This document shows positions 6,537-14,467 of a stretch of 14,467 bases of DNA, piece by piece. Under the pieces are notes generated by a model, which had not been told where the DNA came from, searched no databases, and worked only from the letters and a program-made list of their open reading frames with translations. The translations under genes and the position numbers were made by a program. This DNA comes from Bifidobacterium breve (lineage in GTDB: Bacteria; Actinomycetota; Actinomycetes; Mycobacteriales; Mycobacteriaceae). The DNA lies in assembly GCA_943331415.1 (NCBI GenBank), contig CALQLM010000002.1, positions 1 through 14,467 on the forward strand, written 5' to 3'. The stretch's first letter is position 1, and the number at the start of each line of letters is the position of its first letter.

Positions 6537-7577
6537 TCAATCACTAACCCCGGGTCGGTTCTCGGTCTCCTCGCTTGAACTGTCCAGCGCCTTGGCCGTC
6601 AGCTCCCGGCCGAGTTCGATAAGTTCCGCGGCCCGGTGAAAGTCAAGACTGCGGCAGGCGGTTCGTGGCACCTCGATCAGCACATCCGGCGGATAAGCGG
6701 CCAGTTGATGGCGAGCCAGCGCGGCCTGGGCTATTTCAATCGTCCGGTTCATCACCGCGAAGCTGCCCAGTTTCGGTGCCGGGGCCTCGAATTCCCCCGA
6801 GTCGGAAATCTCCGAATCCGATTCGTCGGCGCCGGAATTCGCGGTGGAAATCTTCGCGGTGGAAATCTCAGTGTCGGAGGCGATCTCCGCTCCGGTGCCG
6901 AACCGGCTCAGCACCGATCGGGCGGTCGGTGTCTCCAACAGCGCTGAGGTGCTGCGCAGCAGCCGGTTGAGCCGTTCACGCGTTGGGGTCATTTCCAGTC
7001 CGGTCGGCTCGTCGGCGCGCAGGTCGGTATCGGTTCCAGACAGGCTCACGGCGATGGTGAGGTCGGCGTTGACCGCCGCGATCGGCGCCATCGGCAGCGG
7101 GTCGAGGATCCCACCATCGGCCAAGAGGCGTCCGTCGAGGACATGCGGTGCGACGATCCCGGGGATCGCGATCGACGCGCGGATCGCATCATCGACCGGA
7201 CCGCGCTGCAGCCACACCGACTTGCCCGCGATGAGATCGGTCGCGACCGCGGTAAAGGGAATCGGCAGATTCTCGATGGCTGCATCGCCGAGCATGTCGC
7301 GGACCGCGTCCAGGATCTTGCCGGCGCGCAGCACGCCGGCGGCTGAAATCGACGGGTCCAGCAGTCGCAGCATCGTGCGCTGGGTCAGGGTCTGCGCCCA
7401 TTCGGTGAACTCGTCGAGTGAGCCGGCGGCATAGACCCCGCCGACCAGTGCCCCCATCGATGACCCGGCGATACCCACCACTTCGTAGCCGCGGTCGCGC
7501 AGTTCGTTGATCACCCCGATGTGCGCGTATCCCCGTGCTCCGCCGCTGCCGAGCGCCAGCGCTACCCGTTTGGCCAT
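6537..7577 (-). CDS. Patatin-like phospholipase (Rv1063c/RssA type)
   Basis: This 346-residue serine acyl hydrolase uses a Ser-Asp dyad. Visible are the oxyanion-hole glycine-rich loop GSGGARG (10-16), the nucleophile elbow GSSMG with S40, and the DGG motif with D154. The family cleaves acyl esters of phospholipids or lipoproteins, but the substrate here is unknown. The patatin core is followed by an acidic Ser/Thr-rich linker (about 230-265) containing a perfect five-residue repeat, and then a C-terminal helical part. There is no signal peptide, so a cytosolic or membrane-peripheral location is likely. It is the last gene of the leftward group, 47 bases after lpqV, and has only a weak ribosome-binding site (GCGAG). 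Gene order matches Rv1063c next to lpqV in M. tuberculosis. Confidence 0.9.
   Translation of the reverse strand: MAKRVALALGSGGARGYAHIGVINELRDRGYEVVGIAGSSMGALVGGVYAAGSLDEFTEWAQTLTQRTMLRLLDPSISAAGVLRAGKILDAVRDMLGDAAIENLPIPFTAVATDLIAGKSVWLQRGPVDDAIRASIAIPGIVAPHVLDGRLLADGGILDPLPMAPIAAVNADLTIAVSLSGTDTDLRADEPTGLEMTPTRERLNRLLRSTSALLETPTARSVLSRFGTGAEIASDTEISTAKISTANSGADESDSEISDSGEFEAPAPKLGSFAVMNRTIEIAQAALARHQLAAYPPDVLIEVPRTACRSLDFHRAAELIELGRELTAKALDSSSEETENRPGVSD
6840..6869 (-). repeat. Two tandem 15-base units inside the patatin gene
   Basis: Two adjacent 15-base units differ only at the last base and encode EISTA-KISTA (residues 237-246) in frame. Related SEIS and DTEIS motifs flank them, so the acidic linker seems to have grown by duplication of short units. 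Being in frame, copy-number change would lengthen or shorten the linker without breaking the gene. Confidence 0.7.
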
Positions 7578-7624
7578 AACTCGCTAGTGTCGTCGTGTTT
7601 TCCGTCGGCGTGATTCAAAGCGGG

Positions 7625-8059
7625 CTAACAGCCCCCGTCTGCGGCGGCCTGTACGGCGATGATGACGGCGGCCTGCTGCGCGGTGCTGAGTTCGGCCCAG
7701 GCTGAATTAAAGGTCGCCGGGCCGGTCGAGGTGGAGGACTGCAGTTCCTTCAGGAAGGGTTCCACCATCGATTGGGGATCGCCGCCCTTGGCCGTCATCC
7801 ACTCCTTGGTCGCCATGCAGGCCTGCGCGTACTGCTCCTCGGTGGATTGGGCCGGGACATTAATTCTGGTGGTGACCCCGCCGGGCGACATCCCGACGGG
7901 CTGCTCTCCGGAAGCGCCGTTCGGCTGTTCGGCAGCCGGAACCGGAGCGGCCGAGTTGAGGCGGGACCCACCCTCCGATGAACAACCCGTCACCACGCTG
8001 GTCGCGACAGACACGATGAGAGCGGCGCTGAACTGGAGGCGATAACGATGGCTGAGCAT
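7625..8059 (-). CDS. lpqV: LpqV-like lipoprotein
   Basis: This 144-residue exported lipoprotein has no known enzymatic function. It has a basic N-terminus (HRYR), a hydrophobic core (about 10-22) and the lipobox VTGC with the acylated cysteine at C26. A Ser/Pro/Ala-rich spacer and a small C-terminal domain follow (about 70-144), with cysteines C81 and C144 that could form a disulfide. I chose the ATG at 8057-8059 because it directly precedes the signal peptide and has AGGA 6 bases upstream. A start further up (8176) would overlap the preceding gene and put 39 non-signal residues ahead of the export signal. It starts 7 bases after the membrane hydrolase stop, so the two are co-transcribed. Length and neighbours match M. 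tuberculosis lpqV (Rv1064c). Confidence 0.87.
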   Translation of the reverse strand: MLSHRYRLQFSAALIVSVATSVVTGCSSEGGSRLNSAAPVPAAEQPNGASGEQPVGMSPGGVTTRINVPAQSTEEQYAQACMATKEWMTAKGGDPQSMVEPFLKELQSSTSTGPATFNSAWAELSTAQQAAVIIAVQAAADGGC

Positions 8060-8066
8060 GATGGTC

Positions 8067-9755
8067 CTACTGGTTCTCGTCGGATCTGACCATCGGTCGT
8101 AGCCGCTCAGTCTTCTCCGGTGTCCACCCCGGCGGCTGCATGATCGCTGCCCACGCGTTAACCACGTCCCTGACATAGCGATGGCCGTGACCGTCCGGTA
8201 CGTCGACGGCCACCGCCATATCAGCCGATACCTGTAGGAACGTCACGACCGGAATCCACTTCATGTCATTGGACACGTCGTAGCCGCGCGGCTCACGCAG
8301 CCAATCCGGTTCTGCGAAAAGAAGATCCGGTCTCCACCACGCGATCGGATCGGAGGCGTGCTGTAGATACACAATCCGAGGATTACCCCACGGCTGGTCG
8401 GGCCGGCCGAGGTCCTCCGGTCGCGCGGCAAACCGCACGTTGGCGCCGTCATCGAAGATCGGCAGCCACTCCGGTGAGCCGGGATCTCGATTGACGGTGA
8501 TGTCATCGCGCATGGTGTTGTTGAACGTCGGTCCGGAGAACAACGCTCCATTGGTGCGGGCGATGATGTTGTTGGGGCTCAGGAACGGTGCCTCGCCACC
8601 GAAGGAGCCGAGGCTCTCGCCGAACACGACGATCTTGGGCCGCTGCGCTTCCGGAAGTGCCCGCACCTTCGCATCGACCGCCTCGAAGAGAGCCTGACCG
8701 GCCTGGCGCGCGTTCTCCTTATCCACCAGGAATGACAGCCAACTCGGCAGGAACGAGTACTGCATACTCACGATCGCGGTGTCACCGTTGTACATGTACT
8801 CAAGCGAGCCCGCTTCGGCGGCATTGACCCACCCGGTGCCCGTCGTGGTGGCCACCCCAATGACCTTGCGCTTGAGCCCGCCGGCACGCTCCAGTTCCGA
8901 CGCGGCCAATTCGGCTCCAGCGCGGATCCCCGTGACGGAGTTCAGTCCGGCGTATGCCCGAATCGGTTCGGTCGCCGGGGTTTTGTTGAACTCGGTGAGT
9001 TGGGCGACGGTAGGTCCTCCGCCGACGAAGATGCGTCCCTGATGACCCAGTGACTCCCAGGACACCATCGAGCCGGGGCCGCCGGAACGCAGCGGCGTGG
9101 TTGGTGCCGGACGGTTCGGGTCCAGCTCGTTGTTGACCTTGGAGAAGGTTGTGTTCATGACGCTCATGGCGCCCCGCACCACGATGCCGTTGATGAGGGC
9201 GATGTTCACCGCGATCACGGCCGCGATCACCACGACCACCGACACCCGCGGAGGTGCAACGCGGTTGAGTTGGCGCACGAGAAATCGGACCAGACGTCCC
9301 GTCAGCTGGCCGATCTCGACGAACGTGAACAGAAAGATGACCGATAGCGCGGCCGCCTGCAGGTAGTTGAACCACTGCAGTTGGGGAACACCCATCAGGG
9401 TGCGAACGTGACTCTGCCAGTAGTGGAAGTACCAGACACCCGATGCAAGTTCGATCGCGCCGACGATCACCAGAACAGGCCAGGCCCACCGCGGTGCGGG
9501 TGGAGTCGTCGGCCGCGACCGCATGAATCGGATCAGCCACACCGCGAACACCCCGAGGCCGTATCCGATCGCCCCGGCGAGCCCACTGAGTAGCCCCTGG
9601 AAGAGCGGGCCACGCGGCAGCAGCGACGGGGTCATCGACAACAGCAGGAAAACCAGGCCGACCGCGGTTCCGGTGAAGGTGTAACGGCGCTGCCACCAGT
9701 CCGGTTTGGGTGTGGCGGCGTTCGCGGCGATTGGTTCTGATTCGGCGACTGTCAC
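8067..9755 (-). CDS. Integral-membrane alpha/beta-hydrolase family protein (Rv1069c-like)
   Basis: The 562-residue protein has five predicted transmembrane helices in its N-terminal part (about 28-47, 52-77, 91-111, 131-150, 171-192), followed by a long soluble domain. That domain carries a nucleophile elbow GESLG with S381, a conserved TGTGW segment (305-309) and a late DGHGH (521-525) that may supply the catalytic histidine. The layout fits the actinobacterial family with an N-terminal membrane domain and an Abhydrolase_9-type C-terminal domain. An ester or lipid substrate is assumed but unproven. It starts at a GTG 11 bases after the echA8-like stop, with a weak AAGG upstream. Position and size match Rv1069c of M. 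tuberculosis. Whether the catalytic domain faces the cytoplasm or the outside is not decided by sequence alone. Confidence 0.85.
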   Translation of the reverse strand: MTVAESEPIAANAATPKPDWWQRRYTFTGTAVGLVFLLLSMTPSLLPRGPLFQGLLSGLAGAIGYGLGVFAVWLIRFMRSRPTTPPAPRWAWPVLVIVGAIELASGVWYFHYWQSHVRTLMGVPQLQWFNYLQAAALSVIFLFTFVEIGQLTGRLVRFLVRQLNRVAPPRVSVVVVIAAVIAVNIALINGIVVRGAMSVMNTTFSKVNNELDPNRPAPTTPLRSGGPGSMVSWESLGHQGRIFVGGGPTVAQLTEFNKTPATEPIRAYAGLNSVTGIRAGAELAASELERAGGLKRKVIGVATTTGTGWVNAAEAGSLEYMYNGDTAIVSMQYSFLPSWLSFLVDKENARQAGQALFEAVDAKVRALPEAQRPKIVVFGESLGSFGGEAPFLSPNNIIARTNGALFSGPTFNNTMRDDITVNRDPGSPEWLPIFDDGANVRFAARPEDLGRPDQPWGNPRIVYLQHASDPIAWWRPDLLFAEPDWLREPRGYDVSNDMKWIPVVTFLQVSADMAVAVDVPDGHGHRYVRDVVNAWAAIMQPPGWTPEKTERLRPMVRSDENQ

Positions 9756-9766
9756 GGGAGAGAACC

Positions 9767-10540
<774 letters not shown>

Positions 10541-10556
10541 GTGTCCTCCGCTTTCG

Positions 10557-11594
10557 TTAAAAGGTCAGGTCCGGATCGGCCGGCGCGAAATAGCTCTCCA
10601 CATCCTCGTCGGTCACCGCGGCCAGCGACACCGGGGACCACGTCGGGTTGCGGTCCTTGTCCACGACCTGCGCGCGGATGCCCTCGACGAGGTCGTGGGA
10701 GCGTGCCGCGGCGCAGGACGTCCGATACTCCTGTACCAAGGTTTCTTCCAGCGTGGTGTACGCCGACGCTCGGCGAATCGATGCCAGTGTGACGGCCAGC
10801 GCGATGGGCGAGCGGGTGGCGATCAGGTCGGCTGCGTCGTGAGCCGGGCCCTGATCGTGGCCGCGCAACGCGGCGACGATATCCATGATGGTCTCGCCGG
10901 CATAGCAGTGATCAATCCAATCCCGTTGCGCGGCTAGGTTGCTGGCCGGGGGTTCCTGGGCGTGGTCGGCGATCGCCGCCGCTACGCCATCGGCCGTGAC
11001 GGACGCGGTGAACGCCGCCAGGGCCGCCCGCGGGATGTAGTGGTCAGCCAAACCCAACACGATCGCATCGGCAGCGGCGAATGGGGCGCCGGTCAGTGCG
11101 GCGTGCAAACCGAGCAGCCCGGGGGCGCGTGACAGCAGCATGGTTCCCCCGACATCGGGGATCAAGCCAATGCCGACCTCGGGCATCGCGATCTTCGAGG
11201 TATCGGTCACCACCCGGACACTGCCGTGCATCCCGATCCCGAGGCCGCCACCCATCACGATGCCGTCCATCAGCGCGATATAGGGCTTGGGGAAGCGGCC
11301 GATACGGGCATTGAGGCGATACTCGTCGAACCAGAACCGTCTCGCCTCGGCGCCGTCGGACTGGACGCTGTGGTAGATCGCCACCACATCGCCACCGGCG
11401 CACAGTCCACGGTCACCGGCTCCGGCGACGACCACTGATGTCACCGCGTCATCGTTGGCCCAGGCCGCCAGGGTGGCGTCCATCGTGGTGACCATGGTCT
11501 GGGTCAGGGAGTTGATCGCCTTGGGGCGATTGAGCGTCAGGAACCCGACTCCGCCGTCGAGACGGGTCAGGATCTCGTCGGTATCAGCGCTCAT
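10557..11594 (-). CDS. echA9: 3-hydroxyisobutyryl-CoA hydrolase-like crotonase (EchA9-like)
   Basis: This 345-residue crotonase-superfamily protein is longer than simple hydratases, at the size of 3-hydroxyisobutyryl-CoA hydrolases of valine catabolism. The segment [15 protein letters not shown] supplies E139 and D147, matching the catalytic Glu/Asp pair of human HIBCH. The first catalytic glutamate of hydratases is replaced by glycine (G119 in [11 protein letters not shown]). It therefore probably hydrolyses a 3-hydroxyacyl-CoA rather than hydrating an enoyl-CoA, although its M. tuberculosis counterpart carries the name EchA9. The ATG at 11592-11594 has GGAGG upstream but at a long 11-base spacing. 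It is the first gene of the leftward operon and is divergent from the BI-1-like gene. Confidence 0.9.
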   Translation of the reverse strand: MSADTDEILTRLDGGVGFLTLNRPKAINSLTQTMVTTMDATLAAWANDDAVTSVVVAGAGDRGLCAGGDVVAIYHSVQSDGAEARRFWFDEYRLNARIGRFPKPYIALMDGIVMGGGLGIGMHGSVRVVTDTSKIAMPEVGIGLIPDVGGTMLLSRAPGLLGLHAALTGAPFAAADAIVLGLADHYIPRAALAAFTASVTADGVAAAIADHAQEPPASNLAAQRDWIDHCYAGETIMDIVAALRGHDQGPAHDAADLIATRSPIALAVTLASIRRASAYTTLEETLVQEYRTSCAAARSHDLVEGIRAQVVDKDRNPTWSPVSLAAVTDEDVESYFAPADPDLTF

Positions 11595-11781
11595 CAGGGG
11601 ATCGTCCTCCGAGAAAGGTTGGATGTCCTAGTTTTACCAGCAGGATCGCACCTCCCGACCATCGGGACGGCGGGTAAGGTTGGAAAGTGAACGGTCAACC
11701 CGGGTGCGGTTCTCGGGAACTGATCCAGGATGGTCGTTCGTTGACCCATTGTTTAGTCGGCACACTTTGAGAGGATCCACG
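11595..11781. promoter_or_regulatory. Divergent intergenic region between echA9 and the BI-1-like gene
   Basis: The 187 bases must hold promoters for both directions. Seen are TAAGGT (11675-11680) and TTGACC (11741-11746) for the rightward side, neither with a well-spaced partner. Also present is a TGAnCGnTCA-type near-palindrome (11688-11697). No clear leftward -10 was found. Confidence 0.4.
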
Positions 11782-12624
11782 GTGCGGGAGAGCAGTAATC
11801 CGGTTTTCCGTTCGTTGCCTAAGCAACAGGGCGGGTATGCACAGTTTGGTACCGGCATGGCCGGTGCGACCCAGCAGGTCGGCTATCAGACCGAGGCCTA
11901 CACCACCCGCGCGCCGCAAACCGGCGTCTCGCGGCCGTTGACCATCGACGATGTTGTCACCAAGACCGGAATCACGCTCGGCGTGCTGTCCGTGGTCGCG
12001 GTCATCTCCTACTTCCTGGTGTCGGCAAACGTCGCGCTGGCAATGCCGTTCACGCTGGTCGGCGCACTGGGCGGGCTCGCCCTGGTGCTGATCGCGACGT
12101 TTGGCCGCAAGCAGGACAACCCGGCGATCGTGCTCAGCTACGCCGCCCTGGAGGGCCTGTTCCTGGGCGCCATCTCGTTCCTCATCGCCAACTTCACCGT
12201 CTCGGGCACCAGTGCCGGTGCGCTGATCGGCCAGGCCATCCTCGGCACCATCGGCGTGTTCTTCGGCATGCTCGTGGTCTACAAGACCGGCGCGATCCGC
12301 GTCACGCCGAAGTTCACCCGGATGCTGGTGGCATCCATGATCGGCGCGCTCGTGCTGATGCTGGGCAACGCCGTCATCTCGATGTTCGGCAGCCACGACG
12401 GCGGTCCGCTGCGCAACGGCGGCACGACGGCGATCATCTTCTCGCTCGTCATGATCGTCATCGCAGCGTTCAGCTTCCTGCTCGACTTCGATTCCGCTGA
12501 TCAGATGATCCGCGCCGGCGCACCGGAGAAGGCCGCCTGGGGCATCGCCCTCGGCCTCACCGTCACCCTGGTGTGGCTCTACCTGGAGATTCTGCGACTG
12601 CTCAGCTACTTCCAGCAGCGCTAG
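11782..12624 (+). CDS. Bax inhibitor-1 / YccA-like seven-helix membrane protein (Rv1072-like)
   Basis: This 280-residue integral membrane protein has a soluble, Gln/Gly-rich N-terminal tail of about 60 residues. Seven hydrophobic helices follow (about 62-81, 83-105, 115-138, 143-166, 178-200, 214-235, 251-275). The segment LLDFDSADQMI (233-243) after helix six supplies the acidic residues typical of the Bax-inhibitor-1 fold, whose bacterial members have been linked to pH-sensitive calcium leak. The role in mycobacteria is unknown. I chose the GTG at 11782 because GAGAGG lies 7 bases upstream and the protein then matches the length and N-terminus I recall for Rv1072. Upstream in-frame codons back to a TTG at 11680 look non-coding. 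It is a single-gene unit closed by the terminator at 12636-12670. Confidence 0.87.
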   Translation: MRESSNPVFRSLPKQQGGYAQFGTGMAGATQQVGYQTEAYTTRAPQTGVSRPLTIDDVVTKTGITLGVLSVVAVISYFLVSANVALAMPFTLVGALGGLALVLIATFGRKQDNPAIVLSYAALEGLFLGAISFLIANFTVSGTSAGALIGQAILGTIGVFFGMLVVYKTGAIRVTPKFTRMLVASMIGALVLMLGNAVISMFGSHDGGPLRNGGTTAIIFSLVMIVIAAFSFLLDFDSADQMIRAGAPEKAAWGIALGLTVTLVWLYLEILRLLSYFQQR

Positions 12625-12635
12625 TCACGCGCAAT

Positions 12636-12670
12636 AAGAAAGGCCCCGGCTCAATGCCGGGGCCTTTCTT
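12636..12670. terminator. Bidirectional intrinsic terminator
   Basis: A perfect 15-bp stem (12636-12650 with 12656-12670) surrounds the 5-base loop TCAAT. The stem has a GC-rich core, GGCCCCGGC, and an outer AAGAAA/TTTCTT portion, so a T-rich run follows the hairpin core in either direction. It stands 11 bases after the BI-1-like stop and 15 bases before the end of the thiolase gene, between two convergent genes. Confidence 0.9.
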
Positions 12671-12685
12671 AGTGCGGCGAGAGAC

Positions 12686-13906
12686 TCAGCTGAGCCGCTC
12701 GACCACCATCGCCATGCCCTGGCCGCCGCCGACGCACATGGTCTCGATGCCGAACGTCTTGTCGTGGGTGGCGAGGTTGTTCAGCAGGGTGGCGGTAATG
12801 CGGGCACCGGTCATGCCGAACGGATGGCCCAGTGCGATCGCGCCGCCGGAGACGTTGAGCTTGTCCTCGTCAATGCCCAGAGCGCGGGCCGAGCCGAGCA
12901 CCTGCACCGCGAACGCCTCGTTGATCTCAAACAGGTCGATATCGGAGACCGACATCTTGGCGTAGCCCAGCGCCTTCTTGACGGCCTCGATCGGGCCCAG
13001 GCCCATGATCTCCGGGGACAGCCCGGACACCCCGGTGGCGACGATGCGGGCCAACGGGGTCAGCCCCAACGCCTTGGCCTTGGTATCGGACATGATCACC
13101 ACGGCGGCCGCGCCGTCATTGAGCGGGCAGGCGTTGCCGGCGGTGACGGTGCCGTCTGGGCGGAACACCGGATTCAAGGCGCTGATCTTTTCGTAGACGG
13201 TGCCGGCGCGCGGGCCGTCGTCGGTGCTGACCACCGTTCCGTCCGGCAGCGTCACCGGGGAGATCTCGCGGGCGAAGAACCCGCTGTTGATGGCCTCCTC
13301 GGCACGGTTCTGGCTGCGCACGCCCCAGCGGTCCTGATCCTCGCGGCTGATCCCGGTGTACAGCGCGACGTTCTCAGCGGTCTCGCCCATCGCGATGTAC
13401 ACATCGGGAAGTTCGCCGCTGTCGCGGGGATCGGTCCATGCGGTGGCGCCGGACTCCTTGGCGGCGTCGGCGCGTTCCCGGGCCTCATTGAACAGCGGAT
13501 TGCGGGTATCCGGCCAGGAGTCGGCGTTGCCATGGGCGAACCGCGACACCGTCTCAACACCGGCGGAAATGAAGGCGTCGCCTTCGCCGGCCTTGATCGC
13601 GTGGAACGCCATCCGGGTGGTCTGCAGCGACGACGAGCAGTACCGGTTGACGGTGACGCCGGGCAGGAAGTCATAGCCGAGTTCCACCGCCACCACGCGG
13701 GCGATGTTGAACCCGGACTCGCCACCCGGCTGGCCACACCCCATCATCAGGTCGTCGATATCGCGGGGATCCAGGGCGGGCACCTTGTCCAGTGCCGCGC
13801 GCACCATCTGGGTGGCCAGGTCATCGGGGCGCATGCTCACCAGCGAACCCTTGAAGGCACGGCCGATGGGGGAGCGGGCGGTGGAGACGATGACGGCTTC
13901 GGGCAT
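12686..13906 (-). CDS. fadA3: Acetyl-CoA acyltransferase (thiolase), FadA3-like
   Basis: This 406-residue thiolase cleaves 3-ketoacyl-CoA with CoA (beta-oxidation) or runs the reverse condensation. The active site is complete: the acyl-accepting cysteine C90 in VNRYCSSSLQT, the histidine H361 in GGAIALGHPFGMTGAR, and the second cysteine C391 in ETMCVGGGQG. The length is near the 405 residues recalled for M. tuberculosis FadA3. I chose the ATG at 13904-13906 because AGGAG stands 6 bases upstream and the protein then opens with PEAVIVSTARSPIG, the family N-terminus. A start at 13975 would add 23 non-conserved residues. It lies 88 bases downstream of the SGNH hydrolase, with a possible promoter of its own between. 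With the nearby crotonases it fits fatty-acid or branched-chain acyl-CoA breakdown. Confidence 0.93.
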   Translation of the reverse strand: MPEAVIVSTARSPIGRAFKGSLVSMRPDDLATQMVRAALDKVPALDPRDIDDLMMGCGQPGGESGFNIARVVAVELGYDFLPGVTVNRYCSSSLQTTRMAFHAIKAGEGDAFISAGVETVSRFAHGNADSWPDTRNPLFNEARERADAAKESGATAWTDPRDSGELPDVYIAMGETAENVALYTGISREDQDRWGVRSQNRAEEAINSGFFAREISPVTLPDGTVVSTDDGPRAGTVYEKISALNPVFRPDGTVTAGNACPLNDGAAAVVIMSDTKAKALGLTPLARIVATGVSGLSPEIMGLGPIEAVKKALGYAKMSVSDIDLFEINEAFAVQVLGSARALGIDEDKLNVSGGAIALGHPFGMTGARITATLLNNLATHDKTFGIETMCVGGGQGMAMVVERLS

Positions 13907-13943
13907 GGTGAACTCCTGTTTCGATGGCACGGGGTTGGAAGAA

Positions 13944-13949
13944 AATCTA
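13944..13949 (-). promoter_or_regulatory. Possible -10 box for fadA3
   Basis: Read leftward, TAGATT fits the mycobacterial TANNNT -10 consensus and would start transcription about 30 bases before the fadA3 ATG. No good -35 stands 17-18 bases upstream, though mycobacterial promoters often lack one. An imperfect palindrome (13959-13976) occupies the -35 zone. Confidence 0.35.
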
Positions 13950-13994
13950 GTCCATCCAGGCGGTGTCGACGCCACCCGGTGAGTGAACGGACGG

Positions 13995-14467
13995 CTAGGG
14001 ATCGATCTTCTGATCAGCGAGCGCGGTGCCCAGCGCGACCAGCAACTGCTCGGCAGCCAACGCGTAACCCACCGCCGACGGGTGATACCGATCCTCGGAG
14101 AACATCACATCGGGGTCGTTCTGGAAGTGCGGCGCCATCAAATCGGCGAGTGGCACCGGCACGCCGCCGGCGGCGCTGACCGCGACGGCTTGTGCGCGGG
14201 CGAGCCTCAAGCCCAGCGAGCGGGCAGTCCACCGCAGCGGCTGCGGAATCGCGCCGATGACACCGAGGTCCGGACAGGTTCCCACGACCGCGGTCGCGCC
14301 GACTGAGCGCAGTCGTTGCACCGCCGCGCCGAGTCGCCGGGCTGAGGGGCCGATGCCGTTGAGCGCGGTGACGTCATTGGCGCCGACCATGATCACCGCG
14401 ACATCCGGTGGTGGCCCCGCGACCAACATCGCGTCCACTTGTCCGGCCAAGCCTTTTGAGGATGCAC
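13995..14467 (-). CDS. SGNH/GDSL-family hydrolase, C-terminal part (Rv1075c-like)
   Basis: Only the last 156 residues are visible; the reading frame is open to the right edge, so the N-terminus, with the GDS nucleophile block and any signal peptide, is missing. The visible part has block III GAND (about residues 28-31 of the fragment) and the late SEDRYHPS with the catalytic Asp and His in D-x-x-H spacing. These are diagnostic of SGNH esterases or lipases. An internal TTG at 14450 could be mistaken for a start, but it lies just before block III and cannot be the real one. The gene lies upstream of fadA3 on the same strand, as Rv1075c does relative to fadA3 in M. tuberculosis. The ester substrate is unknown. 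Confidence 0.85.
   Translation of the reverse strand, partial: ASSKGLAGQVDAMLVAGPPPDVAVIMVGANDVTALNGIGPSARRLGAAVQRLRSVGATAVVGTCPDLGVIGAIPQPLRWTARSLGLRLARAQAVAVSAAGGVPVPLADLMAPHFQNDPDVMFSEDRYHPSAVGYALAAEQLLVALGTALADQKIDP

Noticed and set aside
11680..11781. TTG at 11680 as the start of the BI-1-like protein
   Set aside because: The extra 34 residues look like translated intergenic DNA, and the GTG at 11782 has its own GAGAGG site.
11695..12396. A 233-codon His/Gln/Asp-rich frame antisense to the BI-1-like gene
   Set aside because: The composition is the reverse-strand image of a hydrophobic membrane protein, with no independent support.
12764..14179. A 471-codon open frame on the + strand spanning the thiolase and part of the SGNH hydrolase
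   Set aside because: It runs antisense to two genes with intact catalytic motifs, crosses their boundary, is rich in Gly/Ala/Arg and shows no domain pattern. This is a typical antisense shadow in GC-rich DNA.

Overview
The window is GC-rich, densely coded actinobacterial DNA with many GTG starts. Its right half follows the gene order I recall from Mycobacterium tuberculosis: Rv1063c, lpqV, Rv1069c, echA8, echA9, Rv1072, fadA3, Rv1075c. The host is therefore most likely a Mycobacterium or Mycolicibacterium. No RNA genes, insertion sequences, integrases, CRISPR arrays or origins are seen, and no gene-free stretch exceeds 300 bases.

Region 1 (1-6534) is an accessory catabolic locus built around a divergent control region (about 2077-2269). 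Leftward run a class III (glutamate-1-semialdehyde type) aminotransferase and the ATPase of a polyamine-type ABC importer, the latter cut by the window edge. Rightward run the lipoprotein solute-binding protein, two tightly coupled permeases, and a Rieske non-haem iron oxygenase. The oxygenase has a glutamate where ring-hydroxylating dioxygenases have their bridging aspartate, a trait shared with enzymes that attack carnitine or betaine. The parts suggest uptake of a cationic or N-methylated amine, followed by oxidative removal of an N-substituent and transamination. The substrate is unknown and no electron-transfer reductase is visible. A perfect 16-bp inverted repeat of TetR-operator type covers the predicted -10 box of the leftward promoter, so a repressor encoded elsewhere probably senses the substrate. 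The oxygenase may also have its own promoter and a leaderless transcript.

Region 2 (6537-11594, all leftward) reads echA9, echA8, a membrane alpha/beta-hydrolase, lpqV and a patatin-like phospholipase, with gaps of 16, 11, 7 and 47 bases. It looks like a single transcription unit for acyl-CoA and lipid metabolism. The EchA9-type protein has the residues of a 3-hydroxyisobutyryl-CoA hydrolase rather than of a hydratase. The unit collides tail to tail with region 1 across 2 bases, with no visible terminator.

Region 3 (11595-14467) holds a rightward Bax-inhibitor-1-like seven-helix membrane protein, a perfect bidirectional terminator hairpin, then leftward fadA3 (thiolase) and the C-terminal part of an SGNH/GDSL hydrolase that runs off the right edge.
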